A stretch of DNA of 64,000 bases, taken from NCBI GenBank assembly GCA_020636105.1, contig JACJYL010000002.1, positions 868,001 through 932,000 on the forward strand. Direction: 5' to 3'. Source of the stretch: Lewinellaceae bacterium. GTDB lineage: Bacteria > Bacteroidota > Bacteroidia > Chitinophagales > Saprospiraceae. The position numbers and the translations under genes were made by a program. The notes under the pieces were generated by a model. The model made no database searches and was not told the DNA's origin. It saw nothing but the letters and a program-made list of their open reading frames with translations. Positions 25,996 through 34,228 of this stretch are shown here, piece by piece. Each line of letters begins with the position of its first letter. Positions within the stretch are counted from its first letter, which is position 1.

Positions 25996-27313
25996 ATTCA
26001 CACCCCATTACTTCTTTAGAAAGCGGGTCGTTGTTCGGGAAACAGTTCCCTGAAAGCACCGATTGGGGCACATATCTGTTAAGGTCCGGGTCGTGCAAAC
26101 CATCGGACAGGAACGCCACCAATTGCTGTATTTCAACAGTGGACAGATTGAGCGGCTTAAAAAACGGAGAAATATTTTTATTCACCCTTTCGTTTTCAGG
26201 AACCGCATCATTAAAATATTCCACTACTCCCCACAAGGTGTGTTTGCTGCTACCATGGAAATAGTACGGAGAATCTTTCATGTTGTAAATAGAAGGCACC
26301 TTGAATTTGAAAAGGTCATTTTCATTCTGGGTAAATCCTCCTCTTCCGAAATTTCGCAGGTCATCCACACTGGTATTATACCCGTTGGAATCATACATAT
26401 CTTTCACTCCCACAGCATGATATTCATTCGAGCTCAAAGAAGCACCTTTATGGCAACGGAAGCACCCTGCCTTACCATAGAACAACAGAGCGCCTTCTTT
26501 TTGCATATCGTTCATAGCGTCTCTCTCGCCCTTGAGCCATTGCTGGTAAGGAGCCCGGTTACTCAACAACGTACGGAGGTAGGCCGCCAAAGCGAAGGCT
26601 GTTGTTTTGGCAGAATAACGTTCTTCCACCGGATAATCTGGAAAAGCGGCATCGTACATGGCGCGATACCCCAATTCATCGAGTACATATTCATCGACTT
26701 TCATACGATGAAGTATCTGCCCTTCTATGAGCTGGGCTTCAATGCCGTCCAGTCCGGTATGATTGATTTTTGTATCGTCATAAATATCCCATACGGCTTC
26801 GGTTCCTGCATTGGTGAAATTTGCCCCGAACTTGCCCGTCCAGGTGGTATTGGTGACATAACTGACATTCAGCAGACTCAGTGCACGACCAGCCTGCGTA
26901 TCCAGTTCAGATTCATCATAATCCTCATTGATACCGCGGTCATTCCCCATTCCCCATCCGCCATCTGCAATTCCCTGTTTTCTGCCCGGCATAAATCCGG
27001 TGGAGGGCATGTGGCAGGAAGAACAGGAATATGTGTAACGGGAAGATTCGTGTTTAGCATCCCCGGCAAGAGCCGTTTCATAAAAAAACATTTTTCCAAG
27101 AGCCACTTTTTCAGCGGTAAGAGGATTATCCGCCCCTGCTCTTATTGCGGCAAAATCATCACTTTCGGGAAGTACGAAATAATCGGCATCGCCCGTAGGA
27201 GACAGGCGTCTTAAAGCGTCATTCAATTCAATATCAAGCGGATCAGTCAGGCGGTCTTTAGAGCATCCAAAGGCAACGAACCCTATTATTGCCCAAAGTA
27301 AAATTCTTTTCAT
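25994..27313 (-). CDS. MauG/cytochrome c peroxidase family lipoprotein
   Basis: 439 residues from the ATG at 27313; a TTG at 27322 is less likely. MKRILLWAIIGFVAFGCSKD is a lipoprotein signal. Two heme sites are present, CSSCH (with the MPSTGFMPG motif following) and CFRCHKGASLSS, plus NVSYVTNTTWTGKF and VPSIYNMKDSPYYFHGSSKH, typical of diheme bacterial cytochrome c peroxidases/MauG. The family reduces peroxide or oxidises other substrates in the periplasm. It carries the C-terminal ISPFFKPLNLSTVEIQQLVAFL helix usual in the family. The nearby multiheme cytochrome is a possible electron partner (inference). Confidence 0.92.
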   Translation of the reverse strand: MKRILLWAIIGFVAFGCSKDRLTDPLDIELNDALRRLSPTGDADYFVLPESDDFAAIRAGADNPLTAEKVALGKMFFYETALAGDAKHESSRYTYSCSSCHMPSTGFMPGRKQGIADGGWGMGNDRGINEDYDESELDTQAGRALSLLNVSYVTNTTWTGKFGANFTNAGTEAVWDIYDDTKINHTGLDGIEAQLIEGQILHRMKVDEYVLDELGYRAMYDAAFPDYPVEERYSAKTTAFALAAYLRTLLSNRAPYQQWLKGERDAMNDMQKEGALLFYGKAGCFRCHKGASLSSNEYHAVGVKDMYDSNGYNTSVDDLRNFGRGGFTQNENDLFKFKVPSIYNMKDSPYYFHGSSKHTLWGVVEYFNDAVPENERVNKNISPFFKPLNLSTVEIQQLVAFLSDGLHDPDLNRYVPQSVLSGNCFPNNDPLSKEVMGCE

Positions 27314-27817
27314 GGTTGTCAATTAGTAATAGTTCAGAGATTATGACTTAAAAATGAATAATGGTAACGATTTATGTTTACGGAAATAAACAAATTTTGT
27401 TTCGGGTAAATGCCACCTTATTAATCGATTTTTGTTTTATTGTCTGGAATGATTACCTGGTTCTCTTCGTTGGATCCGGGTAACGATTGTATGCAGTTTT
27501 TGAAGATAGCCTCTCAAAACAAACGAGAACCGCTTGTCGGATGCAAAAATAACCTTTTTATGATGTAATCCAAAATAATCTTCAGCCTCATTTCCCGATA
27601 AGGCATTAAATTTTTAATAAGGTTATAAACCGGAAGAAAAGTTTTTTTTCACCATAATTTAAAACCAATCTTCCCTGTATTTGGTTACCTAATCATTAAT
27701 TTTGCACGGTGAAAAATTATCACCACAAAAACACATCATCCGGTTTCAAAATCGTTTACAATTCAACAGCTTCATCTTTCGGATCGAGAGGCTTTAAAAA
27801 TCACTACCAAATTCAGT
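27314..27817. promoter_or_regulatory. metH upstream region with possible -7 element
   Basis: About 500 bp without a gene, shared by divergent genes. TAATTTTG at 27697-27704 fits the -7 consensus for metH and would give a leader of ~105 nt. The leader holds a short hairpin GGTGA..TCACC (~27709-27725) and no recognisable cobalamin or SAM riboswitch. Confidence 0.4.
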
Positions 27818-30800
27818 ATGACTAATAATATCGACGATATACTCAAGGAAAGAATACTTGTTCTTGACGGGGCGATGGGTACTATGATCCAGCAATACAA
27901 ACTGTCCGAAGAAGACTTTCGCGGCGATAGGTTTGCGGATGCCCCAAAAGACCTTCGGGGCAATAATGATATTTTATCCATCACCCAACCTCAAATCATT
28001 GAGGCCATTCACAGGGCTTACCTCGAAGCAGGTTCAGATATCATCGAGACCAATACTTTCGGAGCCACCCGCATTGCCCAGGCTGATTATCAAATGCAGG
28101 CGGCAGCTTACGATATCAATTACGCCTCGGCCAAAATCGCCAAAAAAGCAGCCGAAGCCTATACAGCCCTCACCCCCGATAAACCAAGATTCGTTGCCGG
28201 GGCAATGGGCCCGACCAATGTAACAGCCTCTCTTTCTCCTGATGTAAATGATCCCGGATACCGGGTGGTAGGCTTCGACCAACTGAAGGAAGCCTATTAC
28301 GAACAAGCACGAGGCCTGGTGGATGGAGGCGCAGACCTTTTATTGGTGGAAACTATTTTTGATACCCTCAATGCCAAAGCGGCCTTGTTTGCCATCGACC
28401 AGCTTTTTGAGGATAGGGGGATTAAACTTCCTATCATGGTCTCGGGTACCATTACCGATGCCAGCGGCCGGACCTTATCCGGACAAACCGTGGAGGCTTT
28501 CTGGGCTTCCATTTCCCATATTGAGTTATTGAGTGTAGGGCTGAATTGTGCCCTGGGGGCGAAAGAAATGCGACCGTACATCGCCACCTTATCTAAAATC
28601 GCCAATTGTTATTTGAGCGCCTACCCCAACGCGGGCCTGCCCAACGAATTTGGTGAATACGATCAAACCCCGGAAATCATGGAAGGTTACATCCGCGATT
28701 TTGCCGGAAGCGGTTTTGTGAATATCATTGGCGGATGCTGCGGCACTACCCCTGATCATATTCGCGCCATGGCAGAAGGCGTGAAGGGTTTATCCCCCCG
28801 AGAGATCCCGGAAATCCCTCAATACACTACCCTTAGCGGGCTGGAACCCCTCGTCTTTCGTCCCGACACCAATTTTGTTAACATTGGAGAACGTACCAAT
28901 GTGACCGGTTCCAAGAAATTTGCACGGCTCATTCTTTCGGATAATTATGCAGAGGCATTAAGTGTGGCCCAGCAGCAGGTGGAAGGCGGTGCCCAAATTA
29001 TCGATGTCAACATGGACGAAGCCATGCTGGACTCCGAAGAGGCCATGAAAAACTTTCTCAACCTGGTGATGTCAGAACCTGAAATTGCCAAATTGCCGAT
29101 CATGATCGATTCCTCCAAATGGAGCGTCATCGAAGCGGGTTTGAAATGCGTACAGGGCAAATGTATCGTCAACTCCATTTCCATGAAAGAAGGGGAAGCC
29201 GAGTTCATCCGTCAGGCCAAACTGGTAAGGCGTTATGGGGCTGCGGCGATCGTCATGGCTTTTGACGAACAAGGACAAGCCGATACCATCGAAAGAAAGG
29301 TGGACATTTGCGTGCGTGCCTATAAAATACTGACCCAACAAATAGGCTTCAAACCCCAGGACATTATTTTCGATCCCAATATTTTTGCCATCGCCACAGG
29401 AATTGAAGAACATAACGAATACGCCATCAACTTCATAGAAGCCACCCGGCAAATCAAAAAACTGTGTCCGGGGGCCAAGGTGAGCGGTGGGGTCAGTAAC
29501 ATCAGCTTCAGCTTCCGCGGAAACGACCCCATTCGGGAAGCCATGCACTCCGCCTTCCTCTACCACGCCATACAGGCCGGAATGGACATGGGCATCGTCA
29601 ACGCAGGCATGATGGAAATTTATGCCAATATCCCGCAGGAGCTGCTCACCGGGGTGGAAGATGTACTTTTCAACAGAAGGCCCGATGCTACCGAAAATTT
29701 GGTCAAACTGGCCGAAGCGACCAAAGGAGCTGGTGGTAAACAATTGCAAAAAGATCTCTCCTGGCGGGAAGGCAGTGTAGCGGAACGACTTTCCCATGCA
29801 CTGGTCAAAGGCATCACCGATTTTATTGAGGAAGATACTGAAGAAGCCCGCCAGCAATTTGAAGAACCTTTGAGTGTGATCGAAGGGCCGCTGATGGACG
29901 GGATGAATATCGTGGGAGACCTTTTTGGTTCAGGAAAAATGTTTTTACCCCAGGTGGTGAAAAGCGCCCGGGTGATGAAACGATCGGTAGCCTACCTGAC
30001 GCCGTATATTGAAGCTTCCAAAAAATCTTCGGGAGCACGGACACGGGGCAAAGTTCTCATGGCCACCGTCAAAGGGGATGTTCATGATATCGGCAAAAAT
30101 ATCGTTGGCGTCGTTTTGGGTTGCAACAATTACGAGATCATCGACATGGGTGTCATGGTGCCCACAGACAAGATCATCAAAAAAGCCATTGAGGAAAACG
30201 TGGATATCATAGGTTTGAGTGGCCTGATCACGCCATCCCTGGAAGAAATGGTGAATGTCGCTTCAGAAATGGAACGTCAGAAACTGACCATTCCCCTCGT
30301 CATAGGAGGAGCCACTACCTCTAAAACACATACAGCGGTAAAAATTGCCCCCAATTATTCGGGGCCGGCCATTTATGTATTGGATGCTTCCCGGAGTGTG
30401 GGGGTTTTGAATTCCTTATTGAGCAATGATGACAATAAAACAGCCTTTGTGGCCTCCATTGATGAAGAATATCAACGAATCCGCAACAACCATACCAACC
30501 GGAAAGCCAATAAAGTTTACCTGCCGCTTGCAAAGGCCAGGGCCAATGGCGTGACAATCGACTGGGGAAATTACACCCCGCCAGTGCCTTCCCAACCGGG
30601 CATCCATGTTTTTGAGGATTATTCCATTGAAGAACTCGTACAATACATTGACTGGACTCCTTTTTTCACTACCTGGCAACTGGCCGGAAAATTCCCGGCA
30701 ATACTCCAGGACAATATCGTCGGCGTGGAAGCACAAAAGCTGTATAACGATGCCAGGAGTATGCTAAGAAGGATCATCGACGAAAAATGGCTTAAGGCCA

Positions 30801-31495
30801 AAGCGGTATTCGGCTTGTTCCCGGCCAATCAGAATGAACCCGATAGTATCGACATTTACAGTGATGAAAGCCGGACCAGTAAACTGCTTACCGCACAACA
30901 TTTGCGCCAGCAATTGAAAAAGGCACCCGGCCTGCCCAATTTCTGCCTGAGTGATTTTATCGCGCCCGCTTCTTCCGGCAAACAGGACTATATCGGCGCC
31001 TTTGCCGTCACGGCTGGTATTGGGATCGAAAAACATATCAAACGCTTCGAGGAAGATCACGATGACTATCACGCCATCCTGCTGAAAGCCCTGGCCGACC
31101 GATTGGCCGAATCATTAGCCGAAAGGCTACATGAACGCATCAGGAAAGAATATTGGGGGTATGCGGCAAATGAATCCCTGGATAATGATGCGTTGATCAA
31201 AGAAAAATACCAGGGTATTCGTCCGGCTCCCGGATATCCTGCCTGCCCGGAACATACCGAAAAAGAACTCCTCTGGCAATTACTGGACGTTGAAAACCGG
31301 ACCGGTATTAAGCTCACGGAAAGTTTTGCCATGTATCCTGCGGCTTCGGTAAGCGGTTGGTATTTCTCCCACCCTGAATCCAAATATTTTGGGCTGGGGA
31401 AAATCGGTAAAGACCAGGTAGCGGATTATGCTGCCCGGAAAGGTATGACTTTGGAAGAGGCCGAACGCTGGATGGCGCCGGTGTTGAATTATTGA
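27818..31495 (+). CDS. metH: Cobalamin-dependent methionine synthase, full length
   Basis: 1225 residues, with all four modules of MetH. The homocysteine domain (1-~325) has zinc cysteines in GGCCGTTPDHI (Cys307, Cys308) and an earlier cysteine in GLNCALGAKEM. The methyltetrahydrofolate domain (~345-610) has FVNIGERTNVTGSKKF and DVNMDEAMLD. The B12 module (~650-900) has GDVHDIGKNIVG with His756 as lower axial ligand. The S-adenosylmethionine reactivation domain (~910-1225) ends SKYFGLGKIGKDQV. It methylates homocysteine to methionine in the cytoplasm. A MeaB-type GTPase elsewhere in the window serves a different B12 enzyme. The ATG at 27818 gives a normal N-terminus. Confidence 0.98.
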   Translation: MTNNIDDILKERILVLDGAMGTMIQQYKLSEEDFRGDRFADAPKDLRGNNDILSITQPQIIEAIHRAYLEAGSDIIETNTFGATRIAQADYQMQAAAYDINYASAKIAKKAAEAYTALTPDKPRFVAGAMGPTNVTASLSPDVNDPGYRVVGFDQLKEAYYEQARGLVDGGADLLLVETIFDTLNAKAALFAIDQLFEDRGIKLPIMVSGTITDASGRTLSGQTVEAFWASISHIELLSVGLNCALGAKEMRPYIATLSKIANCYLSAYPNAGLPNEFGEYDQTPEIMEGYIRDFAGSGFVNIIGGCCGTTPDHIRAMAEGVKGLSPREIPEIPQYTTLSGLEPLVFRPDTNFVNIGERTNVTGSKKFARLILSDNYAEALSVAQQQVEGGAQIIDVNMDEAMLDSEEAMKNFLNLVMSEPEIAKLPIMIDSSKWSVIEAGLKCVQGKCIVNSISMKEGEAEFIRQAKLVRRYGAAAIVMAFDEQGQADTIERKVDICVRAYKILTQQIGFKPQDIIFDPNIFAIATGIEEHNEYAINFIEATRQIKKLCPGAKVSGGVSNISFSFRGNDPIREAMHSAFLYHAIQAGMDMGIVNAGMMEIYANIPQELLTGVEDVLFNRRPDATENLVKLAEATKGAGGKQLQKDLSWREGSVAERLSHALVKGITDFIEEDTEEARQQFEEPLSVIEGPLMDGMNIVGDLFGSGKMFLPQVVKSARVMKRSVAYLTPYIEASKKSSGARTRGKVLMATVKGDVHDIGKNIVGVVLGCNNYEIIDMGVMVPTDKIIKKAIEENVDIIGLSGLITPSLEEMVNVASEMERQKLTIPLVIGGATTSKTHTAVKIAPNYSGPAIYVLDASRSVGVLNSLLSNDDNKTAFVASIDEEYQRIRNNHTNRKANKVYLPLAKARANGVTIDWGNYTPPVPSQPGIHVFEDYSIEELVQYIDWTPFFTTWQLAGKFPAILQDNIVGVEAQKLYNDARSMLRRIIDEKWLKAKAVFGLFPANQNEPDSIDIYSDESRTSKLLTAQHLRQQLKKAPGLPNFCLSDFIAPASSGKQDYIGAFAVTAGIGIEKHIKRFEEDHDDYHAILLKALADRLAESLAERLHERIRKEYWGYAANESLDNDALIKEKYQGIRPAPGYPACPEHTEKELLWQLLDVENRTGIKLTESFAMYPAASVSGWYFSHPESKYFGLGKIGKDQVADYAARKGMTLEEAERWMAPVLNY

Positions 31496-31534
31496 TGTTT
31501 TGTTTTTTAACCGCAAGGCACGCAAGGAAGGTAC

Positions 31535-31564
31535 AATGCACGCAAAGCCCCCATTGCGTGCATT
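31535..31564 (+). terminator. Hairpin after metH, weak terminator
   Basis: AATGCACGCAA (31535-31545) and TTGCGTGCATT (31554-31564) form a perfect 11-bp stem. Only a short T-run follows (GCGTTTAAAT), so termination is uncertain. The flank has degenerate GCAAGGCACGCAAGG repeats. Confidence 0.45.
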
Positions 31565-31697
31565 GCGTTTAAATAAAAATAATACTGGCTAATGAAAAAG
31601 TGATGATTATTTTCCATCAATGGAATTGTTAATCTCAATCTGGTGTTATGATTTTCATTATAGAAATTTATTTTGTATTTTTCCAAAAAATAAACAG

Positions 31698-32444
31698 ATG
31701 ACAAACATAGGCAGCATTCTCTTTCTGGATGTAGAAACTGTATCAGGGAAGGCCACTCATGCGGAGTTGGATGAAACTTTTAAAGGATTGTGGAAACTCA
31801 AAGCCCGCAGCGTTTTGCGCAAATATGACGAAGAAGTCACCGATGAAGAAGCCGCCGATGCCTACAATGAGAGGGCCGGCATCTTTGCCGAATTCGGAAA
31901 AATCATCTGCATCTCGGTAGGGCTCGTTTACCGCGACAAGGACAATAAAAAACTGGCCGTTCGCCTCAAATCTTTTGCCGATGACGACGAAAGCAAAGTG
32001 TTGAAAGATTTTTGTGAATTGCTCAACCAGCATTACAACAACCCCATGAAACACAACCTCTGCGGCCACAACATCCGCGAATTCGACATCCCCTACATTT
32101 GCCGGCGCCTGCTCATCAATCAACTGCCCTTGCCCGCCATGATGGATATTGCCGGCAAAAAACCGTGGGAAACCAAACACCTGATCGACACCCTTGAATT
32201 CTGGAAATTTGGGGATTATAAAAATTATACATCCCTGAAATTACTGGCTGCCGTTTTCGGCTTCCCTTCTCCAAAGGACGATATCGACGGCAGTGAAGTG
32301 GGCCGCGTGTATTGGGAAGAAAAAGACCTGAAACGAATCGCCACCTATTGTGAAAAAGATGTGCTGGCTACGGTGCAACTTTATTTGAGGTATAACTTGA
32401 TGCCGCTGCTGGAGGAGGAGAATATTTTGTTTGTTGAAGGCTAG
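31698..32444 (+). CDS. DnaQ-like 3'-5' exonuclease, PolB-exonuclease type
   Basis: 248 residues from the ATG at 31698; the longer frame (31620) starts in an AT-rich leader. The exonuclease fold is seen as ILFLDVETVSG (ExoI Asp and Glu), CGHNIREFDIPYICRRL (ExoII), and IATYCEKDVLATVQLYLRYN (ExoIII with YCxxD). It matches the predicted 3'-5' exonuclease family related to the proofreading domain of PolB. It should hydrolyse single-stranded DNA ends in the cytoplasm; a specific pathway is not known. No partner gene is evident. Confidence 0.9.
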   Translation: MTNIGSILFLDVETVSGKATHAELDETFKGLWKLKARSVLRKYDEEVTDEEAADAYNERAGIFAEFGKIICISVGLVYRDKDNKKLAVRLKSFADDDESKVLKDFCELLNQHYNNPMKHNLCGHNIREFDIPYICRRLLINQLPLPAMMDIAGKKPWETKHLIDTLEFWKFGDYKNYTSLKLLAAVFGFPSPKDDIDGSEVGRVYWEEKDLKRIATYCEKDVLATVQLYLRYNLMPLLEEENILFVEG

Positions 32445-33008
32445 TTGCTGGTTACTGGTTTTCCAGGTAACATTTTCACACGGAGCCAACCAACTTTCAA
32501 AAACGAGCAAGAAAACTGTTTTAAAATAATGCTCTACCCTGTCTTTTTTATTTCAGGCAGATTGCGCAGATAGAATGAAATGACATACCGACATTTCATG
32601 TGCGGCACAGGTTTCCGTGTCTCTGGCCGGAAATTTCACCTATATTTTTTTAGGCCTCCTTTTATTTCTGCGCTGTTCTCCTGATTCTGCGAGAGATAAC
32701 TATGAATAATAAATATAAAGTTATGCGAATCAAGGGTTGAACCCACTTTCGGGGTTCTAGCGATATTTTTTTTAATTTCTACGGGTTACACCCGCAGTTA
32801 TCAATATTTTATCCTTTCAGGATAGCTAAAATGTCTGAAAGACATTAATTTTAATAACCCAGGGCGAAGCTATGGGGTTGTCAAATAATGAAATCAACCC
32901 CGAAAGTGGGTTGAATATGTTGATTCAGAAATCAAAATATTCAACCCTTGATTCGCATAAGTTAAAAAAATAACCAGTAACGAGAAACTTAAAACTAGAA
33001 ACCAGAAA
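32445..33008. repeat. Gene-free region with a composite palindromic element
   Basis: Between 32718 and 32963 a left arm (TTATGCGAATCAAGGGTTGA then ACCCACTTTCGGGGTT) is matched by two separated right parts: AACCCCGAAAGTGGGTTGAA (from 32896) and TCAACCCTTGATTCGCATAA (32941-32960). The interior contains smaller hairpins (CGGGTTACACCCG, TATCCTTTCAGGATA, AATGTCTGAAAGACATT). REP/BIME-like elements of this style occur widely in Bacteroidota. GGTTACTGG tracts lie at 32445-32458 and 32972-32985. Confidence 0.6.
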
Positions 33009-33626
33009 ATGAACATTTCCGAATTAAACCACGAACTACAAAACATCGACATCTACCTGCTCGACCAGATCATGAAGGGTCGTTACCTGCCCGGAGAAAA
33101 AATCCTCGATGCCGGCTGTGGCGGCGGGCGCAACCTGTTTTGGTTATTGAAAAACGGTTATGATGTGTACGGCGTAGATGCCAAAGGAGAGGCGCTGGCC
33201 TCCCTGGTACAAACTGCTAACTCCCTGGATATTTCCATAGATGCCAACAAACTCAAAGTCGGCGACCTGATATCCCTGGAATTTGATTCCGAAACCTTTG
33301 ATCATATCATCTGCAGTGCGGTCCTTCATTTTGCGAAGAGCCATACAGCCTTCCGGCAAATGTTTGCAGAAATGATCCGCGTCTTAAAACCCGGCGGCAC
33401 CCTCTTTATCCGCATGACTTCCGACATTGGTATCGAAAACCGGGTGCAGGAAATAGAAAACGGCGTGTACAACATTCCCGACGGTTCCATCCGGTACCTG
33501 CTCACCAGGGAAATGCTGGCAGCGATCATGACATTCCACCCCTTGTCTTTTGTGGAGCCTTTCAAAACGGTCAATGTGAATGATGAAAGGTGTATGAGTA
33601 CGCTGGTGGTGCGGAAAGGGGTATAA
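33009..33626 (+). CDS. Class I SAM-dependent methyltransferase
   Basis: 205 residues. Motif I is ILDAGCGGGRNLFWLL, followed by VYGVDAKGEAL (motif II acidic end), FDHIICSAVLHFAKSH (motif IV) and RVLKPGGTLFIRM (post motif). The arrangement resembles TehB/UbiE-like small-molecule methyltransferases. The substrate cannot be read from the sequence. It stands alone between two repeat elements. Confidence 0.9.
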   Translation: MNISELNHELQNIDIYLLDQIMKGRYLPGEKILDAGCGGGRNLFWLLKNGYDVYGVDAKGEALASLVQTANSLDISIDANKLKVGDLISLEFDSETFDHIICSAVLHFAKSHTAFRQMFAEMIRVLKPGGTLFIRMTSDIGIENRVQEIENGVYNIPDGSIRYLLTREMLAAIMTFHPLSFVEPFKTVNVNDERCMSTLVVRKGV

Positions 33627-33653
33627 ACTCGGAGACTGTTCACTGGATTTCAT

Positions 33654-33781
33654 GAGGAGACATCTTCGCGCAGGGCTTGAGAGAAAGCAAAAGGTGTCAT
33701 CTCAATGCGGATTCCGGGTTCATTTCCCGCCGAGACGACACCTTTTGCTGCCCACTTTGCGCCGCACAAAGATGTCACCTC
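33654..33781. repeat. ~130-bp imperfect palindromic element
   Basis: Inner arms AGCAAAAGGTGTCATCTC (33686-33703) and GAGACGACACCTTTTGCT (33732-33749) are complementary except for one base. Outer arms GAGGAGACATCTT (33654) and AAGATGTCACCTC (to 33781) are related. A half element recurs at 38827-38878. Confidence 0.65.
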
Positions 33782-33905
33782 TGGCAAAGCAGTCGAAGTG
33801 GCTGGAAATGAAAAAACGGTGGATTGGTAGATCACTTTTGAACACTAACTAAATTCAGGCTTCACTGGGTATACAAAAGTCAGCAATAAAAAAGCATAAA
33901 ACTCG

Positions 33906-33941
33906 AAAAAGCTCCCCCGGATCAACCGGAAGAGCTTTTTT
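33906..33941. terminator. Bidirectional terminator
   Basis: AAAAAGCTC and CCGG pair with CCGG and GAGCTTTTT around a short loop, with T-runs in both directions; it lies between the methyltransferase and the converging collagen-like gene. Confidence 0.8.
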
Positions 33942-34172
33942 ACGACTATTTTATTTCGATCTATATGGCTTGATACACTTCCTGAAATACCGGCAAATCA
34001 TAATATAAAGCCATAGCAAAAACAAAATTACTATGTGATTTTTGCTCCATTCGGCAGAGCGAAAACAAAATTCGCTCTGCTCTCTTTTGTCGCAAAAATT
34101 CGACCGCTTTAGTTCGACTGCGTCTCATGAATCTCCTTCGTCGATTTCGCGGTAATAAAATAGTTAAACCTG

Positions 34173-34225
34173 TCCCGACGAATCGTCGGGATAGATAAAC
34201 CTGCCTGATTGCCACGGCAGGCAGG
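34173..34225. promoter_or_regulatory. Two GC-rich hairpins just behind the collagen-like gene
   Basis: CCTGCCTG (34200-34207) pairs with CAGGCAGG (34218-34225), three bases beyond the stop codon of the minus-strand gene. TCCCGACGA/TCGTCGGGA (34173-34191) is a near-perfect palindrome next to it. Hairpins in this place are typical behind DGR variable repeats, though they also resemble the dispersed CCTGCC hairpins elsewhere in the window. Confidence 0.5.
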
Positions 34226-34228
34226 TAG

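Noticed and set aside
26063..27214. A 383-codon plus-strand frame
   Set aside because: It lies fully inside the MauG-type gene on the other strand, whose heme motifs and signal peptide are clear.
27323..27817. Cobalamin or SAM riboswitch upstream of metH
   Set aside because: I looked for the conserved B12-box and SAM-box sequences and did not find them; only a small hairpin is present.
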